This document shows, piece by piece, positions 33,830 through 45,246 of a DNA stretch of 64,000 nucleotides. The stretch's first letter is position 1. Every line of letters begins with the position of its first letter. This stretch comes from Myotis daubentonii (lineage: Eukaryota > Chordata > Mammalia > Chiroptera > Vespertilionidae). Position numbers and translations under genes: made by a program. A model generated the notes under the pieces. That model saw only the letters and a program-made list of their open reading frames with translations. It searched no databases and was not told where the DNA came from. Where the stretch lies: NCBI RefSeq assembly GCF_963259705.1, contig NC_081842.1:61330787-61394786 (forward strand), in the 5' to 3' direction.

Positions 33830-34475
33830 ATTTATGTAGGTTTTTATATAAAAAAGCCTTGAACAGATATTGGCACACTGATATAAATAGCAACATTATT
33901 TACAATAGCTAAAAGGTAGAAGCAACTCATACGCCCAATGATGGATGAATCAATAAACTAAATGTGGTATATGTATACATAGCATATTAGTTACCGTTAA
34001 AAAAGAAGGAAATTCTGACACATGCTACAACAAGGATAAACATTGAAAACATTATGCTAAATGAAATAAGCCAATCATAAAAAGACAGATATTGTATGAA
34101 GTACCTAGAATAGTAGAATGCATCTACAATAATAAAAGTGTAATATGCTAATTAGACCAGACAGCCCAATGACTTTCCAGAAGTCAGGGTTGTGAGGGCC
34201 TTGGCAAGCCACAGTAGCTGCAAGGGCTGAGCCATTTGCACAAATTTCGTGCATTGGGCCTCTGGTAGAGACAGAAAGTAGGATATTGGTTATTATGGGC
34301 TGGGTGGAGGCAAGTGGAGAGTTATTTAATGGGTAGAGTTTCAGTTTGGGATGATGAAAAGTTCTGGAGATAGATCATGGTGAGGGTTACACAACAATGC
34401 GAATGTGCTTAAAACCACTGAATTGTTGCTCACTTAAAAGTGATTAAAATGATTTTTAAATAATTAATTTAAAGG
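33830..34475 (+). mobile_element. Old L1 3' part, split by a Helitron
   Basis: GCCCAATGATGGATGAATCA, then ATGCTAAATGAAATAAGCCA and the 3' UTR phrase TTTCAGTTTGGGATGATGAA mark an L1 3' end, interrupted at 34123-34265. Confidence 0.78.
34123..34265 (+). mobile_element. Short HeliBat-like Helitron inside an L1
   Basis: It starts TCTACAATAATAAAAGTG and ends GCACAAATTTCGTGC plus ATTGGGCCTCTGG; the terminal tetranucleotide is CTGG instead of CTAG. It is 143 bp long. Confidence 0.78.
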
Positions 34476-35304
34476 AAACAGTTAAGCTTAGAAGAATCCA
34501 GGTCATACCTGGCTATGGAGAAAGTGGTGAAGGTGTAAGCCATACCTCTCTGTTCCCCACTCCCACCCATCCATTCTCTGCTCTTCTCTGCCCTGCTTTT
34601 CCTCCTGAGCCACATCACTGTGCCTCTTGCCTTCTAGCTTCTAGTTGTAGCCACTCAATGGGGAGCAGTAGCAGAGGAATGAGGGAGGAGAGAAGAGTGA
34701 GGTTGGAGACTCTGCTTCCCTGGCTCCCTCCCTGCAATATTGCTGCCTGATGACTGTGTCCCTTGGCTGAAGGTCCCCAAGCCCATGCTGGCTCCAGGTT
34801 CTGGTGCTCCTTCCACTTGCCTCCTTATACCTAGAGAGAGTAGTGGCTCCCACTGCCACTAGCTCCACAGCTGCACTATCCTGCGTGGTTTCCCCACTTC
34901 CCACTAACACCTTTGTAAATAGTCCTTTTATTAAATTACCCAATTTGAATGCACCATCTGCTTCTTGCTAGACTGTGGCTGATACAAGACTATATATAAA
35001 GATCAAAGTTTAAGAAACACTGACACAAAGAAAATCTACCTGTATTTCCCCAAAGATCTCTCTGATCCCCCCCAAACTTTCCAGATATCCGGAAAAGGCG
35101 ATGGTAAGGAGAGTGAAAGGCAGTATCTTCAGCCCCACCCTTCATCCCCTCTCTTGTTCCAAGCTCTTCTTTCCAATTGCTATTTTAACGCAGAGAACTC
35201 AATATCTACTGTTTTTCCAATCCCACAGACTATAAATCACATTATTTTTGGTAACAGAATTCCATCTCAATAAAATAATAAATAATTCAGATATTCCATG
35301 GAGT

Positions 35305-35310
35305 TTTATT
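35305..35310 (-). promoter_or_regulatory. Possible PLA1A polyadenylation signal
   Basis: AATAAA on the - strand lies about 295 bp after the PLA1A stop, followed by a T-rich stretch. It is the first canonical hexamer seen downstream. Use is inferred. Confidence 0.4.
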
Positions 35311-35604
35311 TTTTAGAAAAGCATTTTTCCTATATATGTTTCTATTGTACAGAGCACAAGGACATGGGGTAATTGCTCTTAAGTATGAGTAAGAAAGCTG
35401 AAATGATATCTATATAAGGCTCTTTAAATTGGCATGCAAATAAAGATAGCTCTATAAACTGAGCCATCTTTCCCTTCTAAGGTAGTAAATTACGGGGGAA
35501 ATAACCACGAGTCTTGCCTTCATTCTTAGTAGTAGTGGCCTAGAATAAGTTGAAACCCCGCCCCCGTCCCTACAATCCAGGGATATGTCCTGTCCAGGCT
35601 TTTA

Positions 35605-35689
35605 CTACACACACGTCATTTTAAGGTCACGAGAAACAGTCACACTTGCTTGTAAGTTCACTGGCTCAGGTAAGCAGACGGTCATTTTA
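35605..35689 (-). CDS. PLA1A: PLA1A exon 11 (terminal coding exon)
   Basis: The acceptor is TTCTCTTGCAG/TAAAAT. Joined to exon 10 it reads [20 protein letters not shown], then SRDLKMTCV and TAG at 35605-35607. This is the family C-terminus. The human protein has Cys where this copy has Arg in SRDLK. Confidence 0.92.
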
Positions 35690-35999
35690 CTGCAAGAGAA
35701 GGGCAACAAGAAGGTATATGTTCAGGGCAGGTTCCTTTTGGTCAGGAGAGAGGAGTAAGAGCTCTGTGTTTTAATGATGTCAGGTGAAGGAAGTCTACAA
35801 TTGTCTACTGTAGGAGCCTACTGTCCTCCAAAGGACCGGGATGGTAGGACTAATACTATAAAGGCTAGAGGCAGGGTAAAGGGAACGGGGAGTCTCAATC
35901 CACACCCATGAATGTGACCAGTGGACACTAAGGAGGAGGAAAAATGCAATTAGAAATCTTTATTCTAATAAAATCTTATATAGAAATCAAATAAGATAG

Positions 36000-36043
<44 letters not shown>

Positions 36044-39000
36044 CAGATAAAATGGGGTTTCTTATTTTGAAGTGGGAATGAGGATTTAGATTTCACCCTC
36101 TTTGGCTTCCTAACATTCCCAACCCAAGATAGCCCTGCAAGTGTGTCAGGAAAGCCTTGGGTTGTTGTCATCTATGCATCAAAGAAGCAAATCACTTATG
36201 ATGAGATCGAACCTCAACAAGCATCATATCTAAGGTCAGGATTGGTCCTTATGGGTGTGTCTGGGGTAGGTGCATACTCGGCTTACTTGTCATTGACAGG
36301 CAAAGGAGCAGTGCAGAATTTCCCAACAATGATAGTCCGGTCCTTGCTCCAAAACTGGCGAGAAGCCTGAAACTTGAGGTTCACTTGGTGTATCTGGCAC
36401 TGAGGAGTGGGGTGAGCTAGGACTCCTCTCCCCTGAAGTTTCTGTTTCGGTCTACAAGGGAAAGGGAGAGTAATTATGTAGCACTTTTGATCTTGCTGCC
36501 CTTGATCCTTATGAGGTTCTGCTGGTAGCACTGGTTAGCTGTGATATACAAGAGTCAGCTCCGTGAAGGTGGGGATCATGGTCCTTTGTATCACCCCAAC
36601 AAATCCTTCTGCCCATACCCACAGTTTTGAACATGACTCAAAAAAATATTTGTTTTGGGCTTTTTTTAAGTAAACAAGTGGACACTGCAGCAAAATAGTA
36701 GCCCTTGGATTTTCACATCTGAAAAATGTCCCTCATTCTTAGATTCCTAGTTGGAAAAGGTCTACACTTTCAGATTTACCAGTCTTGCATTAGAGCCCAC
36801 TTTTAGGGCATTCAGGTCAAAGGATTTTGTGTGAGGACTACTCCACCCTTTTTTTCTTTAATGAAAAAAAACTAGCTGATTCTATTATTATAGTCTATGC
36901 CAAGCAAATATTTAAATCAATTAAAATTTACTTAATTAAGCATAAAGTTATTTTCACATTTGTCTATAACAATAGGAAATACAGTTCTTGGCATAAAGAC
37001 ATAGCCTTTGGAATTTAAAACATCCCCAACTACAAGATCACATATAGGAAACTCCCATTATTGTTTATGTGATAGTGGATTTGTTAATCAAATTAAAATA
37101 ATTACATTGTGTAGAATAAAATAAAATAGAAATAATTGATTAGATTCATATTTAAATAATCTTTATTTATAAAATACTATCTTTGAGAATGTATCCATTA
37201 AGCTCCCATTTGAGCATAAGTATAATCACTTAAGTAACAGCTGTACTTAAACTGAAAATGGAAGAAGTCAGAATTACTTTTGGAGACCAAAACTATTGTC
37301 GAGGCTCTTGTGTTTCTGGTTGTTCATTCAGCAGTAGGCTCACTTGAAGGCAGAATCGACACTGATGGGTACTTACATCTTCTTTCAGGATGTGGTGGTA
37401 AAATCCAGCTCTTGGGAGAAGATAATGAGGAAAAGCTCTTGGTGAACAGACATTCCCCATTGCCAACGGAGGAGGTGGTGGGCCAGAAAAGTCCCTTGGA
37501 GGAAAATAATCACAGGAAGCTCCATACATGCTTCCTGGAAGTAGAGGAAAAGGAGGACCTCGTCTCATGTAGGGGCCCCTTGCATCCATTGGAAACAAGG
37601 AACCTCTGATGGGAGGAACAACGCCAGGGCCAGCTACTTTACTTTTGGTGGGGAGAGATGCATCAGGCATATTTAAATTACCAAGATGATCTTTGCTATC
37701 ATTCCCACTGGATTCCATTTTGGAAGACATTGACCCATCTGGCATATTAAAACTTCTGTGTTCTGCTGGTCCAGATGGCCTACCAATATTAGCATAAAAT
37801 CTGTCTTGCCTATGTAGAGGAAGAGCTGGATCAGGATAAGGTTGGCCTGGTGGAGGAATTATCATCCTATGATCCTGTTCCCATGGAGGTGAAAGGGACC
37901 CAGTGTGAGAAGGTTCCCTGTGAAGATGAGTTAACTTATCAGAGCTTGATTCTCCTCTTTCATTAGTCACCTGATGGTCCTGAGGATTCCCTGGGCCTCT
38001 CAAGTCTCTCCTCCTTCCCCCTGGAAGCAAAGGTGAGAGTCTGAGTGAGCCCTCCAACAAAGTTGGAAGAGAGAGAAAAGCTCTTGTTTCAGATGAAGGT
38101 TGACCCAATGGTGACAGACCATATGGGGAATGCTCTCTGCAAAATGCTGTACTTGGAGCATCAAGTGCATACAGATCTTTTTCTAAAAGTTCAAATTTAA
38201 GCTCTGTTTCAGTTAATTTCTGTCTGAGGTAAAAGTTTTCTTTCTTTAAATCACCGAGATTTCTTTCAGCAGTCCAAGCTGCCAACCAATTATCATGGGC
38301 TTTTTTTTCATGGGAAATAATCTGCCCTTGATAAGAATGAATGGTTCTCTCTAATAATTCTTCAAGGTCTTTGGCTCGCTTTCTATAGGTCTCTAGATCT
38401 TCAGTTGCATGGGTGATCTTTTCATCTCCTTTAGAACGTTTTTTCTCTTTCTCTAGCCGGTAATTTTCTTCTACTGTTAACTTCCTGTTAAGTATCTTTT
38501 CGTTTTCTTGATACATTTCAGTCATTACTTTAAGTTTGTGCTGAAGCTTTTGATTCTCATTTTCAAGATGTTCATTTTCTGACTGCAAAGATGCGTGTTC
38601 AGCCTGGAGATTTTTAATACACTCTATAAGCTCTCCCTTTGTTTTATCTACTTCAGTTAATTGGTTGTATATTTGGTTTCTTTCTCCTTCTAGGGTTTTC
38701 AAATAAGCCTTTAACTTAGCAGTATGAATCAGCTTCTTCAAATCTTCTTTTGGTTCACTACCTGAGAGCGAGCTATTTTCTGAATCACTCATTTCCAATT
38801 CCAACTTATCATCCCTGACGTCTTCTCCAAGCACTGCAGTCCAGTCTCGCATCTTTAGCAAGTATTCAGTCAGAGATTTGATCTGGTTTTCTTTGTCACA
38901 TAAAACTTGTTTTGCATATACTTTGGAGTCTTCGAATGTTATTTTCTGTTCATTAAGTTCACTAGCTTGTTCTTTCCATTCTTCAGCTTCTTGTAGAAGC

Positions 39001-42000
39001 TGTTTCTGGCTTTCCTGAAGTTGGGAACTTTCACTCAAAGTATCGTTTATGGCTATTTTAAGTAGCTCTTCATTCATTTGAAATATTTTGAAGGTGGTTT
39101 TGGCTTCAGCTACTTGTGATTTGAGTAATTTTGATTCATCTTCTAAGGACTGTATCCTTTTGGAAATATCCACCACCAATCCGTCTTGTTCGGATTCCTC
39201 TTCCTTTAACTCTGTTGCTAGGAAGAATATTTTATCCCCAAATTCGGATTTGGAACTGTTCAGCTTTCCACAGATTGCCTCCAGACTTCGAGTTTCTGTC
39301 GGCTCCTCCTCGAAGCTGGAATCCTGTAATGATTCGAAGCTTTCACACTCTTCTTCTCCGAGGCTGCATTTTTCAAGTGGTTTACAGTTTTCTTCCATTA
39401 GTGCAGAAAGTTCCGCGGCTCGCTTTTCCTCCTTCCACATAAAGCCGGCTTCTAATCCAACAAAAACTCACCCACACACACAGCAAAAAGAAAAAATCTG
39501 ACCACGGCTGCACGTATCAGCAATTCCCATAGGACACCATAGGGATGAGGGGTTTTTTTCCCCCTCATACCTCCGGGCAATGCTGCCGAACCCTGCCTGG
39601 CCTTGCCAGGACCAGCCCCAGGGGCGCGGAGGGGCGGTCCGGGCTCCTCCAGGCACCGAGGCAGCCCAGCCGGGGGCTCCCAGGCCAGAACCAGGGCCTG
39701 AGCCACAATCGACAGCGGAGAATGCGGAGCTTCCGCACGTCACCCGGACCGGACCACTGCGGAGCCGACCGCAGGGGGGGCCTGGGGGGAACCGCGCCCA
39801 CAGGCCTCCTGGGCTCCTCCGTGACGCCGCGCTGCCCGCTGAGAACCCTCGGCTGCTACTTAGACTTTGTGCCCCGATGATCCGAAGGCCCAAGCCCATC
39901 CCGCAAGAGCCTGCGCCTTGCCCTCCCCTCGCCGCCCCACCCCTCGTTTTGGTTTGGGCCAGGCCCAGGGTGGGAGGCGGGGACGCAGGGACGCAGTGAA
40001 GTTCCCCTCCTTATGGGGGAGATTCCTAGACGCGTCCTGGGAGCTCGCTCTTAACACCTTTGCAACCGCATAGAAATCTCTAAGACATATGCCAGGGACC
40101 GCACGTTTTTGGACAAACTGCCCGTTATTTAAATCATCATAACTACAGATCATAATGCACTTTAGGTGTTGTTTTTCAATAATTATAACATTTTTATTTA
40201 CAAAAACAAACAATTAAAGTTCCTAGTACTTTTTTAACGTATGGTACTGCGTAAAACATTTTCCTCTATGAAGAGGGACCAAACGAAATTTACATAAGTA
40301 TCTAGATTCGCTCCCTTTTCCATGGGCGGCACAGACTCTGCAGGCTCTCGTAGGAAATTTTTCTTTCCACTCGCTGGAATACACGTAGGTTCATGCTGCT
40401 TCATATCACCTGACAGCCTTTTGGGTGGATCTTTACGAGGTGCTCTCCTTGCACCCCCAGGGGAAGGGCTGGACAGATTTGTCTCTGGTTCTGGAGAGCC
40501 TTCATTATTGTCATCCGTTACCCAGTCTCTCGCCACCGATAGCAGAAACTGTTTATACTTCATTTTTGCTTGTGGATTGAGGACGTTGTACACTCTAAAT
40601 GAATAGAAAAGTCCACAGTTTATAAGGTACAGCACTACTTTTTTTGTCCATTTCATAGTTTTCCTTAGAATGGACCAACACGAAAGGAAGTGTATCAGTT
40701 TCGTTGGTTTCCTTCCTTTTTCTGAGAGGGCATTTCTAAAAGCGCCAGGAACTTGAAGACAAAGACTATTCGAATGACCAAAATACAATGTAACTGCAAT
40801 GCTTTATGGGTTCAAGCAATTATATAGTTTTTCGTAGATTGACCTGCACGGTTTCCACCAATGAGATCGCTTCATTCGATGTGGACAAGACAGTGTGTTG
40901 ACATCTAAGGTCCATAACAGATGGCGCGTGAAACACGAGAAAGCTCGTGAGCAGTACAAAAGGTGTTAATGAAAGGGGCTTGGGGCTGCGAAAATGGGCT
41001 TCGGGCTCAGGCACCGAGCTGTGGCGGGGGCCGCTGAGTGCAGGGGATGAGGGCTTGGGCCCAGGACTCCCCTCCCCCATCGGTGGCCATGGGCAGTGAG
41101 GCTTCCCCTGGATCTCAGCCCCAATCCCGGCACTTTCCCCTCACAGCCCCCCAAGAGCCGCTATCTGCACCCCTCGGCAGCCCTGACGGCAGTGTTCCCC
41201 GTGGAACCCGCCGGTCTGGGAAAACCCACTGCCGCTGTCATTGCAGTTAGAAAATGCGAGGACTGCTCTATTTTAGACGGAGTCTGAATGTGTGGGTGGG
41301 AAGAAACAAAAATCAGGTCTGGAAACTAGACAGAGCTGGGGTGAGAGCCAGGTTTCGTCTCTTCCCAGCCGGAGCCAGAGGTGTGAACCCGGCTCTCCCG
41401 CGGCCGTGAGCTTGAATCACAGGGTTTGCTGGTGTTGATGAAGCCCAGAGGCTCCGAGTGAACACGGGATCCAGGACTCTACCAACGCGCCCCATTGGCC
41501 TTGCCCTGATTGCCCACCGGTTTGCAAGATTCAGGCACCACTTTGGACTCGTATCCTGAGATAACGATGGAGAGCAGAGTATGCAGTGATCAACCTAGAG
41601 AAGCGCCCCAGAAAGGGCCACAGGACCCTAGACAAAAGCAGGACCCCATGTGGAGAAGACGCCTGCCAAGCAGCACAGGCTTGGCACCGGCCAGGCCCAC
41701 CCGCAGAGCCAGGAGGGCGCCAGGTTGCCTCCTGTGCTCTGGTCGGGTTGCCTTTCAGTCCTCACTGGGCTCTCGGGCAGAAGGTGGGTGAGGCCAGGCC
41801 TGGCTCAGCAGCAAGGTTTCCTTTTCGTTTCTGGCCTCCACAGAGATGAAATGTCTTCTTTATGTATTTTTTAACCCAGGGTTAGTCATTTAGTTTGTTC
41901 TCCCCTTTTGAGGAAGATCCAGTATAACTTTGTATAAAAGTTGTTCCTGTTATTTTACACTAGAGGCCCGGTGCATGAAAATTCATGTACTGGAGGGGGG

Positions 42001-45000
42001 GGTGGGGTCCCTCAGCCCAGCCTGCCCTCCCTCACAGTCTGGGAGCCCTCAGGGGTGGGAGGCAACCTGGCGATCAGGGGAAGGCGACGCCCCATTACAA
42101 CTCTGCTGCTGCCACTGCCGGCAGCACAAGCCTCGGCCGGCCCTGGGTGGCTGGGCAGCCACCATCCAAGGCTTGTCTGTGCCTCAGGCCAGCCCTGGGC
42201 ACTTGGGGGGCTGAGGGAACTGGGCGATGCCTGGCCTTGCCACACTCCCGCCACCCCAGTGGGGCTGAGGGGACTGGATGCCACCATCTTGTGGCTGTGG
42301 GCGCCACCATCTTTGAGTGTGTGGTAGTCAATTAACATATTCCATCCTTATTGGCTGTGGGCGCTGCTATTTTTGAGGGCGTGGTAGTCAATTAGCATAT
42401 TCCCTCCTTATTGGCTGTGAGTGCCGCCATCTTTGAGGGCGGGACAGTCAATTAGCATATTCCCTCCTTATTGGCTGTGGGCACTGCCATCTTTGAGGGC
42501 AGGGCAGTCAATTAGCATATTTCTTCCTTATAGGCTGTGGGCGCTGCCATCTTTGCCATGGCAAGAGCATCAATTAGCATATTCTGTCTTTATTAGATAG
42601 GATGTGGGAAGTGTTTTTGAAATATTTAATGTTCACTGGAAGAAGCTGCTTGGATGGAGGAGCTTGCAAACTAGGAGTATGAAGGACGCTGTGAGCAGCT
42701 GGGGACTAGGCCCAGGTAAATTCTCTAATTAGAAGGAAATTTGGGGGTTTCACAAAATTACAGAAAGTTGGGGAAAGACCATCCACAGGCCCCCTCCCCC
42801 CACCTTTTTTTCAATTTCTGTTCTGCAAGAAAACAAAAACACCAAGGAATTTAAGGTAATCATGTTCTGAGAGTTGGGGAACCGTTTTTCTGCCAGGGGC
42901 CGTTTGAATATTTATAACATCATTCTCGGGCCTTACAAAATTATCAACAATCAGCCTGCTATGTTTGGTCAAACATTTCACTAACTCACCCCTAATGCCT
43001 TGGCAGGGCCAGACCAAATGATTTCCCGGGCCTTATACTACTAGTGGGCTGGGCGTTCCCCGCCCCTGCTTTAAAAGTATACCTGTTGGAAGATAGTCAA
43101 TAATATTGTAATACCTATGTGTGGTGTCCCATGGGCACTAGATTTATATGGCTGATCACTCTGTAATTATATAAATGTCAAATCTCATTGGTTTGCACAC
43201 CTGAAACTAATATAATATTGTACAACTGTAATTGAAAAATAAAAGGTTATTTTAAAAAAGTATAGCTATTGAGGCAATGCCCAGAGATTCTGCTCAGATT
43301 TTTCTGGGGTGGAGCTTAGTGGCAGTATTTTTCAAAGCTCTCCAGGTGATTCTAATGTGCAGCCAGAGTTGTGTGTCACTGTCACAGAGTTAAATCCCTC
43401 CTATTGGACTACCAATGGGCTGGAGAGGTGACGAAAACACCCATCTAGAAGGAACACACCTTTGAAGTGATCTGAAGAAGAAAAGCCACAATCTACAGGG
43501 CTCAGCTAGGCACCTGGAGATCTGGTTGGGGTCCTGCCTGCCTGCCATGTTCATGGTGTGGCCTTGGTGAGCTGTACCCTGGCTGTCGAAGGCTGTTTGG
43601 GGGCCGAGAAGTCCTGCTCCTTCCAGCAGAGACTTGTCTTCCCTGAAAGCACAGTGAATGTGCAGCCCTGCAGCCTGAGAAATGTTTTCAAACCCGAAAC
43701 TGATCTGGCCACACTCCTGTTTAAAACTCCCAGTGGCTCCCCAACCTGGATCTCAGGATAAAACCAAAATCTCTAACCTTCAGGGCCTTGCTTGGAGTGG
43801 CCCTGACTTGCCCTTCCAGCCTCCTCACATGGGGCCTTGACCCCCTCCTGTCCCCTCCCAGGGCCATAGTCTCACTAACCCTGACCTGAGCAACTCCTGA
43901 GAATCTTAAATCTCTACTCAGCCCTGGCTGGTTTGGTTCAGTGGGTAGAGTTTTGGTCTGCGGACTGAAGGACCCCAGGTTCGATTTCCGGTCAAGGCAC
44001 ATGCCTGGGTTGCAGGCTTGATCCCCAGTGTGGGGCATACAGGAGGCAGTCAATCAATGATTGTATCTCATCATTGATGTTTTGATGTCTCCCTCTCCCT
44101 TCCTCTCTGAAATCAATAATAATAATAAAAATCTCTACTCAAATATGTCCTCACACCTGGTCAAGTGTCACTTTACATGTTTGCATAGCATCTGCCCTTG
44201 ACAGTTGTGCACTTCTACCCTGGTATGTGCGCACACTGGTCATTTTCCCGTCTGTGTGCTTTCCATTCTTCTGCAAACCTTATTTCTCAGGCTCCTCTGC
44301 CAGCAGGTTCCAGGGAGAATCCAGCTCAGTTCTGTGCTCTGCCAACACCGCCCTGACTTTGTCCCTCTAGCCCTGGGGTGGGATGGCTCCTCCTGTGGCT
44401 GATTTCTGCGTTGCCTCCCATCCTTTTGGGTTTTCAGGTCTCCCAACACATTCATAATCAGTTCCCTGAGTTAAATCCCTTCTATTGGACCACCTGGCTT
44501 GGGTTCTGGTTCCCAGACTGGACCCTAACTGAGATGCTGTTTTATCTGATTAGTGAGTGTCTTGCTCATTTGTGAGTAACAAACCAATTACTTTTTGAAG
44601 AAGCATGCACTGCTGAGGTCCTTTTCCCTGCCTGGCTTGTAATGTCCTAGCGTTGAGGTCCTCTGCCTTCCCATCTCAAGCCTGGTCCCAACCAGCTGCT
44701 AGGCCCAGGTGTGACCACAAAGGAAGGAAACGCTCAGCCCTTGTTCCAGTAACTGGCACCACCCAGCATCAAGCCTGCTGGCCCTCCCTTTGCATTCATT
44801 TGCTACCTGACACTGCCTGCAATTCTGCTCTGGTAACTCACCCAGTGCTGCTCCCCTACTCAGGAGTGGGTGCTTCCCAGGCTCCGGCCAGCCCTTCCTA
44901 ATGGCTGAAGTCCTCCTACTTTTGACATCCCTGATACCCCCTCCTGGATACCTGAGCACTGCTTCCTATCAGGGACACAATTTCTATGTTTTTATCACCT

Positions 45001-45194
45001 GTTGGGACACCCCATCACTGCTGCCTGCCTGCCTCATCTGCTCCTGTCTGAATGCAATATGCTTGAACCCAGTACTGACCCTGAACCCAAGACAGTTGCC
45101 CAGTATGTGTCTGTGGTAGATTCTCCCCTCACCCCCAGCCCCAGCCCAGTGGGCTCGGCTCACTCACCAATGATGACACGGTGCCTGTCTTGGG

Positions 45195-45246
<52 letters not shown>

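Noticed and set aside
36143..36370. 75-codon + strand ORF
   Set aside because: It is the antisense of PLA1A exon 10 and its flanks; the - strand has the conserved exon with splice sites.
39088..39501. 137-codon + strand ORF opposite the retrocopy
   Set aside because: Shadow of the coiled-coil coding sequence on the other strand.
41510..42338. Many GC-rich ORFs on both strands
   Set aside because: Overlapping frames without domains, partly inside a Helitron; expected by chance in GC-rich DNA.
42291..42580. Regular repeat that could suggest a CRISPR-like array
   Set aside because: Units are continuous 60-bp tandem copies without unique spacers, inside a Helitron of a mammalian genome.
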